From an uncultured Candidatus Poseidoniales archaeon (GTDB lineage: Archaea > Thermoplasmatota > Poseidoniia > Poseidoniales > Poseidoniaceae), in assembly GCA_902563095.1 (NCBI GenBank), contig CACEWA010000014.1, positions 1-33,104 on the forward strand: a stretch of 33,104 bases of DNA, read 5' to 3'. Below the pieces are notes generated by a model that was not told the DNA's origin, ran no database searches, and worked only from the letters and a program-made list of their open reading frames with translations. The position numbers were made by a program, and so were the translations under genes. Below, piece after piece: positions 25,502 through 32,989 of this stretch. Position 1 is the stretch's first letter, and each line of letters begins with the position of its first letter.

Positions 25502-26278
25502 AGATGGGGAAGGCTCGGAATCAGCTCCTTCCATCATGTTCCTAATCTGGTCTTCTAGTTGCTGTGCTTCGGCCAATAGCGGCTCATGATCTAAATCAAC
25601 AACAGGAAGCATCTTGTTTAGGTGCTCGATAATTACAGCAGCAGCCCTCGCATCAGGGAATCTAGGGTCCGCTTCAACCATTATACTCATCAGATTTCTT
25701 CCACGGCTAGAACCTTCACTTAGCATAGCCCCAGTCATTCCTTTGATGACTCCTTGTTCTAACAATTTGATATCCATTTCTTTAAGAATTTCAGCCATCT
25801 TTGGTGTTGCAGCAACCCCTAGAACATCGACCTCTTCAGTGTCCTCGTATTCGACTAAAGGCTCATTGCCATTTAGTCCACCCTTCATGCCTTTCCTAGC
25901 GAAAGCATCGATTAGAATTCCCATTGCAGCATTCTGTTCTTTTGACCATGTGAATAGAGAACTTACAATTTCGTGGACTAGAGGGTCGGGAACAATTAAT
26001 TCACTCATCAATAGAAGCACTTTGTCGCACACTCCTTCCAGTTTACAGATTGGTTCACCGGCATATGCTCTGATTGGGGGTAATGGAACCCCATCTTGAA
26101 CAAGGCAAATCGCTGGAAGTTTAGGATGTGCAACTCCGCCAACGAATTCTAAGTTGAGATGGTCAATCAAAAAATGCGCTACTACGCTGGAAACCATCCC
26201 AACACTAGGAAAACAGCACACTACGAGTGCATCTTCAATATCGATACTCTTGTCGAGCCATACCTTCGCTCCTTCCAT
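25478..26278 (-). CDS. PAC2 family protein (proteasome-assembly-chaperone-like)
   Basis: This protein has 266 residues. The sequence DALVVCCFPSVGMVSSVVAH, then FVGGVAHPKLPAICLVQDG and PIRAYAGEP, follows the PAC2 pattern; archaeal members (PbaA/PbaB relatives) bind proteasome or other complexes. A helical acidic C-terminus of about 60 residues follows the domain. The start MEGAKVWLDK at 26278 is preferred because the frame further upstream overlaps the divergent nuclease gene and lacks domain character. A TATA-like box (gtataat on the plus strand, 26302-26308) lies 24 to 30 bases upstream, and a Shine-Dalgarno-like aaggaggt lies about 13 bases upstream. Its target in this organism is not shown by the context. 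Confidence 0.85.
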   Translation of the reverse strand: MEGAKVWLDKSIDIEDALVVCCFPSVGMVSSVVAHFLIDHLNLEFVGGVAHPKLPAICLVQDGVPLPPIRAYAGEPICKLEGVCDKVLLLMSELIVPDPLVHEIVSSLFTWSKEQNAAMGILIDAFARKGMKGGLNGNEPLVEYEDTEEVDVLGVAATPKMAEILKEMDIKLLEQGVIKGMTGAMLSEGSSRGRNLMSIMVEADPRFPDARAAAVIIEHLNKMLPVVDLDHEPLLAEAQQLEDQIRNMMEGADSEPSPSSTSMLYG

Positions 26279-26301
26279 GAATTGATGACATACCTCCTTG
26301 T

Positions 26302-26308
26302 GTATAAT
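26302..26308 (-). promoter_or_regulatory. TATA-like box of the PAC2 gene
   Basis: The minus-strand attatac sits 24 to 30 bases before the ATG at 26278. That implies a start of transcription at about the start codon, although aaggaggt also lies in between and would then not be transcribed. Confidence 0.4.
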
Positions 26309-26371
26309 CTCGCCCCCTATTTTGCTCAAACTAACCCCAAGCAATTTGAAGTCGAAGCATAAAGGCAGTAT

Positions 26372-27517
26372 ATGGCCGGGGAAAGAGTGCACACACTGTC
26401 CCCTTCTGCGTGGAATAGGTATGAAACATGCCCGCGTATGTACTGGCTGAGTCGCCAAAGATTGCCAAGAAAAGCCGGAATGGCTGCAAGCCTTGGTACT
26501 GCAGTTCACGCTTCGGTCGAAGACCTGTTGCAAGTAGATTTGACCGGGCGGAATTCCGATGAAACTCATTGGCTGCCAGAGTTAGCTGAGAAGTTTTTGA
26601 AACAAAGATGGGAGGAAGAAAAAGAGGTTTTCTTCGCAACACCCAGAAGGCCAATGTGGAAAGAAAAAGAGTGGGACAAAGCGAAGAAAATGCAGAGAGG
26701 AGCAATCAAAATGCTGCTTGAATTTATTGGAGTTATTGGTGTAACCCCTCTCAAAACCACTATAGGAATGTGGAGAAATTTACTCTCGAGAGTTATCGCT
26801 GTAGAAGGAGAATTAAGAACGAGCGATAATCGATTGATGGGTAGACTCGACATGCTATTTGCAGACGTTGATTCTAACGGAGAATTACAAGGCTGGGTTG
26901 TAGCAGATCTCAAAACAGGCCGAGCGCCAAGTGAAAATTTGAAACCAGAAGTTCAGCGACAACTATTGCTTTACAGAGACATTCTTCTATCCAATAATCC
27001 GAATGCACCTCCGGTCAAAACCGAGGGGTGGTACACTGAAAATGCAACTAGATATACCGCCACAGGCAATTCGGTTTTGGAGGATGCACTCAAAGCATGG
27101 GAGAAAACCCAACCTACTGAAGTGCCTCTTGAAGCAACGCCGGGGCAATCATCTTGCGGCGGTTTCTGTGATTGGAAAGCGTGGTGCCCATATTGGTGGA
27201 ATTGGCGATTAGAAAATGGTACATTGGGGACACAAGACTTCTCTGATTCGGTAATATTGTTACATCATTATGAGGATTTGAACGGCTCTGGGGTTGCTGA
27301 AATATGCGAGCCTGCAAACGCTGAAGGAAGAGCTATGCCGACAGGAATTCAAGTTCCGATAAATTTCGATGGGCGTGGAAAGGAGGCGTTGCAAGAACTG
27401 CTTTCAACCGGACACCAAGGCCCAATTTTCATTGGTGGTGCAATGACTAATCGTGACACGTGGAGAGTTGGTCATTGGTGCGATGTTCTGGCCTGGTCAC
27501 CCATTCCTGATGCTTGA
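26372..27517 (+). CDS. Cas4/RecB-like PD-(D/E)XK nuclease with Fe-S cysteines
   Basis: This protein has 381 residues. The nuclease motifs appear in order: GTAVHASVE (H46), GRLD (D160), VVADLKTG (D179, K181), and QRQLLLY (Q197, Y201). Four cysteines, C20 near the N-terminus and C262, C266 and C272 near the C-terminal side of the core, match the iron-sulfur layout of Cas4 and AddB nucleases. A further 100 residues at the C-terminus are unassigned. No cas gene or repeat array lies nearby, so a role in DNA repair or end resection is more likely than CRISPR adaptation. The ATG at 26372 is divergent from the PAC2 gene. The 3' end overlaps the convergent exonuclease gene by 21 bases. Confidence 0.88.
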   Translation: MAGERVHTLSPSAWNRYETCPRMYWLSRQRLPRKAGMAASLGTAVHASVEDLLQVDLTGRNSDETHWLPELAEKFLKQRWEEEKEVFFATPRRPMWKEKEWDKAKKMQRGAIKMLLEFIGVIGVTPLKTTIGMWRNLLSRVIAVEGELRTSDNRLMGRLDMLFADVDSNGELQGWVVADLKTGRAPSENLKPEVQRQLLLYRDILLSNNPNAPPVKTEGWYTENATRYTATGNSVLEDALKAWEKTQPTEVPLEATPGQSSCGGFCDWKAWCPYWWNWRLENGTLGTQDFSDSVILLHHYEDLNGSGVAEICEPANAEGRAMPTGIQVPINFDGRGKEALQELLSTGHQGPIFIGGAMTNRDTWRVGHWCDVLAWSPIPDA

Positions 27518-28324
27518 TACCAATTGGCGCAAAATTTCTCTTGCGGCTTCATCTTCGATACCATTTTTTGAGATTAACCAGTCAACATATCTTGGGTCTT
27601 CTCGTTCAATACTTTGCAAATCCTTGCCTCTGTGTCTGCCAAATGCAACGACATATGCTCCTTCATCGATTCTAATTCTTCCATTTTTATCTAAGGACTC
27701 TAAGTCAGTAAGGGCCCTGCCTAATTCGCTCTCATCCTTGCGCACTTCACCACTGATTAACCACTCTTCAATCTCTTCTAGAGAGCGTCTGAAACTTGAG
27801 GGGTGATCTCTCATTACTTTCCACAACAGTAGCAAACAAGCAGCAGCATCAGCAGCAGCATTGTGAGCATTAGACAAGTCAATACCGTGTCTTGCACATT
27901 GCGCTCCGAGATTATGGGGTCTCGGAATTTTAAGTCTCCTCACCGCTTCTAAGGTGTCCAAAACGACCAACGGTTTTGGAGGCGAAATTCCGCACCTGTA
28001 GAATTCATTTTGAAGAAGAGGCATGTCGAATCTTCTAGCGTTATGCCCGACGATAACTGCACCGTCCATCAATTCTGATAATTCGTTAGCACATTCTTTG
28101 AAAATAGGTTTGCCCCGCACATCCGAATCATGTACTCCGTGAATTCGAGACGCTTCACGAGGAATAGGTCTTTGTGGATTAACTAGAATATCGTGGTGTA
28201 TAGGGTTACCATCTGCATCTGCCCCGATTAATGCGACTTGAACAATCCTGTCATTATTGGTTGAAATCCCGGTTGTTTCAAGGTCAAATGCTAGAACTCT
28301 ATGTCCCTCGAGAACATCGACCAT
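27497..28324 (-). CDS. DEDDh 3'-5' exonuclease (DnaQ/ExoX-like)
   Basis: This protein has 275 residues. The exonuclease core carries D14 and E16 in AFDLETTG, D100 in HNARRFDMPLL, and H154 with D159 in NAHNAAADA, the complete DEDDh metal-binding set. A C-terminal piece (VVAFGRHRGKDLQSI, then DPRYVDWLI) matches the small domain behind the exonuclease core in exonuclease X-type proteins. It probably trims 3' ends in repair or proofreading. The start MVDVLEGHRV at 28324 is preferred, since 14 further upstream residues lack family likeness. It converges on the Cas4-like nuclease gene with overlapping ends; a joint role in repair is possible but unproven. Confidence 0.92.
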   Translation of the reverse strand: MVDVLEGHRVLAFDLETTGISTNNDRIVQVALIGADADGNPIHHDILVNPQRPIPREASRIHGVHDSDVRGKPIFKECANELSELMDGAVIVGHNARRFDMPLLQNEFYRCGISPPKPLVVLDTLEAVRRLKIPRPHNLGAQCARHGIDLSNAHNAAADAAACLLLLWKVMRDHPSSFRRSLEEIEEWLISGEVRKDESELGRALTDLESLDKNGRIRIDEGAYVVAFGRHRGKDLQSIEREDPRYVDWLISKNGIEDEAAREILRQLVSSIRNG

Positions 28325-28398
28325 GACAAGGCCTAGAAGCCGAGTCAAATGAACATCACTACACAATTTCTATTTTCATGATGCCCCGAAAGGTGTAC

Positions 28399-28731
28399 AT
28401 GGGCATCAGAGACTGGTTCAAGAAAAAGGGCGAAGAGCCTGAAGAAATTGTCCAACAGCCAATTGAATTACCCGAATTGGATAAGGAAGAATTACTCGAA
28501 GAAACTCTTGCCGCTCTTGAATCTGCAGAAGTTGAGTTAACTGAATTAGAGCCCATAGATGCAACTCCCGAATATGATTCTGGCGACGTGGAAGTAAACG
28601 CTTTACTCGATGACGAAATGGAATCAAATTATCAGTTGAATACGGTAAACGAGACCGAATTCGAAGATTTATTACAAGGTGTTGAGGTAATCGGCGACAT
28701 ACCTTCTGAGGTTGATTTTGAATCAAATTAA
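28399..28731 (+). CDS. Small acidic protein, unrecognised
   Basis: This protein has 110 residues. A basic amphipathic start (MGIRDWFKKKGEE) is followed by a highly acidic, Glu/Leu-rich chain without Cys or a membrane segment, probably partly disordered or coiled. The ATG at 28399 is chosen because ggtg lies 3 bases before it within aaaggtg; an in-frame ATG at 28381 would add six residues. It stands alone, divergent from the exonuclease gene across 74 bases, and is followed by the lipoprotein gene. I do not recognise the family. Confidence 0.65.
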   Translation: MGIRDWFKKKGEEPEEIVQQPIELPELDKEELLEETLAALESAEVELTELEPIDATPEYDSGDVEVNALLDDEMESNYQLNTVNETEFEDLLQGVEVIGDIPSEVDFESN

Positions 28732-28756
28732 TTTAGTCCGCCGAAGGGACACAATT

Positions 28757-28764
28757 AGATATTA
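28757..28764 (+). promoter_or_regulatory. TATA-like box of the lipoprotein gene
   Basis: The sequence agatatta lies 19 to 26 bases before the ATG at 28783, suggesting its own promoter and a very short or absent leader. Confidence 0.4.
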
Positions 28765-28782
28765 AGCACTCAAGCGAAAGGC

Positions 28783-29946
28783 ATGAACAGCAAGCGGCCG
28801 TTGTTTCTCGGGGCCCTATTGTTGGTTCAATTATTGACTGGCTGCACAGGAGTTTTGGAATCTACTGTTGAGCCGAGAGCAGCCTTGACAGCCACTCCAA
28901 CTGAAATCCAGCAAGGCGAAGAGGTAACTTTTGATGCTAGGGCATCAGATGCTATTGAAGGCGTAATTACCGATTATAGCTGGGATTTCGGAGATGGAGT
29001 TGAAGCAACCACGATCACAGGTTTTACCTCCCATCAGTTCATGGAATCAGGCCAATTCAATGTCCGATTAACAGTGACTAACGACCAAGGAGGTACCGAC
29101 TCAACCACAGTTCTAGTCAGAGTTAATGGGGCCCCGCAAATCAATCTATCAATACCTGATGTTGTTCGAAGTGGAGACATAATACTCCTAGATGCATCAA
29201 ATACAGTAGACCCTGAAGGAGGCCCAATGGAATTCATGTGGGATTTGAATTTCTTGGAAGATAGTGACGGTGATGGCGACACAAGAAATGACATCGATTC
29301 TACAGAAGATACAGTGTATTTGCCTACTGAAAGCAGTGGGTCAATAATGGGTTCTTTAACCGTGGATGATGGAGTAGGAGGAGTCGTCTCCGAGCAATTC
29401 ACTATCGTTATTCAACCTCGCCGATTCAAGGTATCATGGATTCAGAATACTTTGGAGTGGGATTATGACGAATATCTAGCTCAAGGAGATTCTTGGAGCG
29501 ATAACATGACCCCTGGATTAGATGTTAGAATCTTGGCATATGACGCTGTTCTTGAACTGGATCAGGACTTGGTCCTCCCTCCAGACAACTTCACATTGTC
29601 ACTAAATATTCTCGATGATGGACACCGGCGTAGTGCTCAGACTAGTCCGGGAAATATTACTAGAAATGAATCCACCATGGCTGAATTGAATGATAGCAAC
29701 TTGAATCCAGTAGGAGAAGAAGGAGTCTATGATGCCGATAGCGAAGAAGAACTCTTGATGAGTCTGCTCAATGAACCTGGTGCGAGGTTCGGTCAAGGAG
29801 AATGGGTATGGACTGTTGTAGCACAAAATGCAGACCCTGATTCGATAATTCCAGGTGCGCCGGACCCAGACGGAGGTAACGATTGGACACTAACAATTGT
29901 GATTACAGTCTTAACTCCGATATTGACCGAAGTAGCGTACGAGTGA
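28783..29946 (+). CDS. PKD-domain lipoprotein
   Basis: This protein has 387 residues. The N-terminal hydrophobic run ends in the lipobox LLTGC (C21), so the mature protein should be lipid-anchored outside the membrane. Two PKD/Ig-like domains follow at about 32-115 and 120-210. The first has YSWDFGDG, the PKD hallmark, and the second contains a short Asp-rich calcium-type insert (EDSDGDGDTRND). The remaining 180 residues are unassigned beta-rich sequence with several possible N-glycosylation sites. The stop lies one base before the stop of the convergent gene. It is probably an extracellular binding or adhesion protein; the ligand is unknown. Confidence 0.85.
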   Translation: MNSKRPLFLGALLLVQLLTGCTGVLESTVEPRAALTATPTEIQQGEEVTFDARASDAIEGVITDYSWDFGDGVEATTITGFTSHQFMESGQFNVRLTVTNDQGGTDSTTVLVRVNGAPQINLSIPDVVRSGDIILLDASNTVDPEGGPMEFMWDLNFLEDSDGDGDTRNDIDSTEDTVYLPTESSGSIMGSLTVDDGVGGVVSEQFTIVIQPRRFKVSWIQNTLEWDYDEYLAQGDSWSDNMTPGLDVRILAYDAVLELDQDLVLPPDNFTLSLNILDDGHRRSAQTSPGNITRNESTMAELNDSNLNPVGEEGVYDADSEEELLMSLLNEPGARFGQGEWVWTVVAQNADPDSIIPGAPDPDGGNDWTLTIVITVLTPILTEVAYE

Positions 29947-29947
29947 T

Positions 29948-30301
29948 TCAGTTAAACTGGATTGGTTGAACAGTTTTCCAATTTGCATTTGCAAGTTTCT
30001 TCGCTTTACCATCTGCAATAATTGGATGAATATGAGTTAACTTACCATGCATGCCATGAACTCCAAATTTGACTCTTAACTCAACTTGGCGATCTCTTTC
30101 AGCAGCCTCTACTTGCTCATCATCTAATTCGATGCTAGCCATCTCTCTTCCATTGGTCGCTGATGAAATCGAAAATCGATTTCCAGCTAGGTGAGTACGA
30201 GGTTTGAAATCCATATCATCGGGATTATTCATCCATACTTCAATGTCGACGGAAAGGTAATCGCGAATACCTACTCTCTTGATTTGAACGGAATCTACCA
30301 T
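29948..30301 (-). CDS. Small protein, unrecognised
   Basis: This protein has 117 residues, mixed alpha/beta in appearance, without membrane segments or cysteines. Features are MVDSVQIKRVGIRDYLSVD at the start, an acidic helix (ELDDEQVEAAERDRQVELRV), and a His-containing segment GVHGMHGKLTHIHPIIADG that could bind metal. The ATG at 30301 is chosen over an in-frame TTG at 30310. It converges on the lipoprotein gene with one base between stops. The nested inverted repeat at 30305-30352 lies directly in front of its start. Confidence 0.65.
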   Translation of the reverse strand: MVDSVQIKRVGIRDYLSVDIEVWMNNPDDMDFKPRTHLAGNRFSISSATNGREMASIELDDEQVEAAERDRQVELRVKFGVHGMHGKLTHIHPIIADGKAKKLANANWKTVQPIQFN

Positions 30302-30304
30302 GTT

Positions 30305-30352
30305 GACCAATACATGCGAGAGGTCGGTGATTCAAAATCTCTCGCATTGGTC
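30305..30352. repeat. Nested inverted repeat between divergent genes
   Basis: The outer arms gaccaa (30305-30310) and ttggtc (30347-30352) enclose the inner arms tgcgagag (30315-30322) and ctctcgca (30339-30346), with a 16-base loop and a one-sided bulge taca. All pairs are exact. It begins 4 bases from the start codon of the minus-strand gene and ends 57 bases before the plus-strand gene at 30410. It could be an RNA leader structure or an operator. Confidence 0.45.
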
Positions 30353-30409
30353 GGGACTCATGGGGATTCAACCTAGTCTTTGATATGGGTTGACTGTGAT
30401 TTTGAACTT

Positions 30410-30679
30410 ATGTCACCACCTACAATTGGTAAAGGCACTCAAAAAAAGGCACGACTGCAGCGACTTAAAGATGAAATTAAGCGGTTTGTTTTTGCAAATC
30501 CCGGTTGTAGCGCACAAACAATTGTTGCCCACTTAACCCATGATAAGAAATTGAAAAATCACGGCCTTACACCGAGGAAAGTGGGCTTTTTCATTCCTAG
30601 ATACTTGAAATCACAACTCACCTGGTGGCAGGACCATGTGGCGGGACGTCGAGTATACGGTCCAGAAGATAGTGATTGA
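30410..30679 (+). CDS. Small basic protein, probable winged-helix
   Basis: This protein has 89 residues and a basic start (GKGTQKKARLQRLKDEIKRF). It then has the pattern of a winged-helix DNA-binding fold: helix, FANPGCSAQTIVAHL (helix-turn-helix), and TPRKVGFFIPRYL as a likely recognition helix. The start MSPPTIGKG at 30410 is preferred to an upstream in-frame start at 30380. It is followed by the HAD gene 38 bases later on the same strand. It is probably a transcription factor or nucleic-acid binder; the target is unknown. Confidence 0.65.
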   Translation: MSPPTIGKGTQKKARLQRLKDEIKRFVFANPGCSAQTIVAHLTHDKKLKNHGLTPRKVGFFIPRYLKSQLTWWQDHVAGRRVYGPEDSD

Positions 30680-30717
30680 GCGACAATGTGAAGGGCAACC
30701 GTCTCCGCCATGTAACC

Positions 30718-31380
30718 ATGAGTGGTGTTACGGCCTACTTTGATCTGGACGGCACATTATTGGATGCTTCCAGCGAAAAGAGCCTGACTGCAATGCTATC
30801 TCGCAGGCGCCCATGGAGGATTCCTTTAGGTGCGACCATGTGGGGTCTTGGATTCATTGGTAACTTATTGCGAGGAAGATCTGTATACGACGCAGCTAGA
30901 AATCGTGGTCATTTGGCATTGTGTAATTGGGAAACATTGCGAAGATATTCTGCTGAGTTAGTAGAGACCAAACTTTGCAAAAAGGTTAGTGCTGAAGCAC
31001 TTCAAAGATTGGAATGGCACCGTGAATTAGGGCATCGTTTGGTGCTTGTTACAGCGACTGTAATGCCTATGGCACAAGCGATGTCTGATTACCTTGGGAT
31101 GGATGCAGTATATGGCTGTGGCCCAGAACAAATGACGGGAATAATGAGCGGTTCTGAGAGAGGATGGAGCGTCCCTAGACGGAAAGGAAAAGTCCCAGTT
31201 GTACAAGCGGATGCTGAAAGTTTAGGTCACGACCTTTCAGATTGCTGGGGTTATGGTAATACTCATGCCGATTCGTTTTTCATGGCAATTACTGGCAATC
31301 CTGTTGCAGTAAATGCAGAGGGTGGGCTCAAGACGATTGCTAAAGAACGCAATTGGCTTCAATTCGAGTGGCGTGTTTGA
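30718..31380 (+). CDS. HAD family phosphatase (SerB-like, HAD-IB)
   Basis: This protein has 220 residues. Motif I FDLDGTLL contains the nucleophile D9 and acid/base D11. Motif II is LVTAT, motif III the Lys in PRRKGKVP, and motif IV the acidic GYGNTHADSFFM. A helical cap between motifs I and II is typical of subfamily IB, which includes phosphoserine phosphatases and related enzymes acting on small phosphate esters. The substrate is not decided by sequence. The start MSGVTAYFDLDG at 30718 fits the family; an in-frame TTG at 30676 would overlap the previous gene. tRNA-Arg follows with its own promoter. Confidence 0.87.
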   Translation: MSGVTAYFDLDGTLLDASSEKSLTAMLSRRRPWRIPLGATMWGLGFIGNLLRGRSVYDAARNRGHLALCNWETLRRYSAELVETKLCKKVSAEALQRLEWHRELGHRLVLVTATVMPMAQAMSDYLGMDAVYGCGPEQMTGIMSGSERGWSVPRRKGKVPVVQADAESLGHDLSDCWGYGNTHADSFFMAITGNPVAVNAEGGLKTIAKERNWLQFEWRV

Positions 31381-31393
31381 TGCGCCCGTCGCG

Positions 31394-31400
31394 CTTAAAT
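31394..31400 (+). promoter_or_regulatory. TATA box of tRNA-Arg
   Basis: The sequence cttaaat in a GC-rich setting (gcgcttaaatgg) has its centre 30 bases before the first base of the mature tRNA, the distance expected if transcription starts at or just before the tRNA 5' end. Confidence 0.55.
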
Positions 31401-31426
31401 GGAGAAGGTAGGTCGCCGAGTTACAA

Positions 31427-31503
31427 GGCCCCATAGTGTAGCCTGGATATCACAGTGGCTTGCGGAGCCACGAACCCGTGTTCGAATCGCGGTGGGGCCG
31501 CCA
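31427..31503 (+). tRNA. tRNA-Arg (anticodon GCG), CCA encoded
   Basis: The acceptor arms ggcccca and tggggcc pair over 7 bp. The anticodon stem gtggc/gccac encloses ttgcgga, giving anticodon GCG for CGC and CGU arginine codons. The T arm ccgtg/cgcgg encloses ttcgaat. The discriminator is G and the genome continues CCA (31501-31503). No intron is present. The next base begins the stop codon of the minus-strand gene. Confidence 0.93.
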
Positions 31504-32124
31504 TCACTCTTCTTCATTCACAAGAGTAACATTTTGATTCAATGCAGCCCTAGCAGATGCATTGAGTAAAGGTAGAGCTGCGAGAGCGACACACATCAAC
31601 ATGCAAACGCCACATAAGTAAGACATCAGTTCGGTAATTTTTGTAACTTCTTCTGGAAGCATTTTCTCAGAAACTTGCACCATCATCCAAGTGCCACCAA
31701 ACCCGCCTAGAAGCCCAATTATTGAGCCTGCGAGAGATAGTTTCACTCCAAGCATATTCAACCTGAATAGAAGAAAACCTCCTGATAATACCAATGCACC
31801 GCCAACCATCAAAGAGTATCCACGAACTGAGTAAGCACCATCGTCTCGAACATCGTCATGATATTCTTGATATTCTTCTTCTGTGATATTGATATCTTGA
31901 TTCTGATAATTTCCTAAAATCGCATCTAAGTCCGCATCAGGGAAATCTTCAGCCATTGAATTTTGAATATCCCCCCACCCAATTAGGAGCATCAATACTG
32001 AGCCCATTATCAACAAAATTGAGATGGTCTTTGGGCCCTTTTTATCTGGCCTTGGAGCGAATAGAGAGGCGGGCGGCGCCAGGCTATCTTCGTTATTCAT
32101 TCGAATTGAAACATCATCATTCAT
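31504..32124 (-). CDS. Membrane protein with four helices, unrecognised
   Basis: This protein has 206 residues. A cytoplasmic-looking N-terminal part of some 30 residues is followed by a helix at about 33-50, an acidic loop (about 52-95, rich in Asp/Glu/Tyr), then three closely spaced helices at about 100-118, 126-148 and 168-190. The second and third of these are Gly-rich. The start ATG lies inside the end of the thioesterase gene (8-base overlap), so both are translated from one message. The stop abuts the tRNA-Arg CCA. I do not recognise the family. Confidence 0.75.
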   Translation of the reverse strand: MNDDVSIRMNNEDSLAPPASLFAPRPDKKGPKTISILLIMGSVLMLLIGWGDIQNSMAEDFPDADLDAILGNYQNQDINITEEEYQEYHDDVRDDGAYSVRGYSLMVGGALVLSGGFLLFRLNMLGVKLSLAGSIIGLLGGFGGTWMMVQVSEKMLPEEVTKITELMSYLCGVCMLMCVALAALPLLNASARAALNQNVTLVNEEE

Positions 32125-32530
32125 TTGTGCATGCCTCCAAACCTGTGCGCAATTCAGCGGGAATTGGTAATGATTCCATGTTTGTCATACTGACACAAAC
32201 AGTTACCTGTTCACTAGACCACAACAATTCATCATTTTGATTATGAAATCTGTATTGCCAAGTGCAGGATTTCACTCCAACCTTCGAAATCCAAATCGTC
32301 GCGTTGACCGTATCTCCATATCTAAATGGAGAATGAAATTCTGATTTTATGTCAACGACAGGAAAACCAATCTTCATTTCTTGAAGGATGTGAGGATAGC
32401 CAACTCCACACATCTCTTCCCACGATTCTTCAAAGAATCGATGAGCCAGATCGTAAATCCTCGGATAGAAGGCAATGCCCGCTAGGTCAAGCATTGGAAA
32501 GTCCACACGCCGAGATAGCCGAACTGCCAT
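32117..32530 (-). CDS. Hotdog-fold acyl-CoA thioesterase (4HBT/YbgC-like)
   Basis: This protein has 137 residues. DFPMLDLAGIAFYPRIYDLA corresponds to the N-terminal signature of 4-hydroxybenzoyl-CoA thioesterase-like hotdog proteins. D15 is the likely catalytic Asp, and the long hotdog helix follows it (RFFEESWEEM). FRYGDTVNATIWISKVG matches the later strand region. Such enzymes hydrolyse acyl- or aryl-CoA esters as dimers or tetramers; the substrate is unknown. It is co-translated with the downstream membrane protein through an 8-base overlap. It stands 25 bases downstream of the pentapeptide-repeat gene on the same strand. Confidence 0.85.
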   Translation of the reverse strand: MAVRLSRRVDFPMLDLAGIAFYPRIYDLAHRFFEESWEEMCGVGYPHILQEMKIGFPVVDIKSEFHSPFRYGDTVNATIWISKVGVKSCTWQYRFHNQNDELLWSSEQVTVCVSMTNMESLPIPAELRTGLEACTNE

Positions 32531-32555
32531 GAACTTCCGTGGAGGCTATACTTCT

Positions 32556-32978
32556 TCAAGCATCCTCGGGCTTGGGCCATTTCTTTGCTAAAATTTTAGC
32601 GAGGTCGTCATCTAATTTCGCGTTCCACCAATCAGTCCCCTGCCAAATAGCATAACGACCTCGAATCCCTCTAATGTCAGCTCCTTCGAAGGAACAATTT
32701 CTGAAATTGGAAAGGTTCAGACGAGCCTTTCGTAAATCCGCTCCACGAAAATCACAATTGTCAAATGCAGATTTCATCAAATCAACTTCTACCATTGAAG
32801 CACGTCTAAAATCTGAATCAACAAAGTTACCCTCGGTCAAATCAGCATTATCTAGGATACACCGTCTAAAGTTCGAGCGAGGGTGATTTCCTCTTCTTAG
32901 CAATTCACCAGCGTGGTTTTGAAACGACCAATCCAGTGGCACTTCTTCGTTGTCGGTACTGCTGCCCGACATTACCAT
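32556..32978 (-). CDS. Pentapeptide-repeat protein
   Basis: This protein has 140 residues. From about 33 to 108 the chain follows the A(D/N)Lxx pattern (NFRRC, ILDNA, DLTEG, NFVDS, DFRRA and so on), about 15 units, which fold into a right-handed quadrilateral beta-helix. Short non-repeat ends flank it, and the C-terminus is charged and helical. The function of this class is varied; some members mimic DNA and protect gyrase, but nothing here points to that. The ATG at 32978 is supported by gaggtg five bases upstream, part of which overlaps the stop of the preceding gene; an ATG at 32972 is the alternative. Confidence 0.88.
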   Translation of the reverse strand: MVMSGSSTDNEEVPLDWSFQNHAGELLRRGNHPRSNFRRCILDNADLTEGNFVDSDFRRASMVEVDLMKSAFDNCDFRGADLRKARLNLSNFRNCSFEGADIRGIRGRYAIWQGTDWWNAKLDDDLAKILAKKWPKPEDA

Positions 32979-32983
32979 GTGAG

Positions 32984-32989
32984 CACCTC
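32984..32989 (-). promoter_or_regulatory. Ribosome binding site overlapping an upstream stop
   Basis: On the minus strand gaggtg, five bases before the ATG at 32978, shares bases with the TGA of the regulator gene. This implies translational coupling of the two genes. Confidence 0.55.

Noticed and set aside
25614-26099. 161-residue plus-strand frame opposite the PAC2 gene
   Set aside because: The minus strand encodes a recognisable PAC2 domain with a promoter; the plus-strand chain has no Shine-Dalgarno site or family character.
26372-27517. CRISPR adaptation role for the Cas4-like nuclease
   Set aside because: No repeat array, cas1, cas2 or effector gene is present in the window and the flanking genes are housekeeping-like.
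30305-30352. A tRNA in the divergent spacer
   Set aside because: The arms form one nested hairpin; there is no T-arm, no anticodon arm of standard size and no acceptor pairing.
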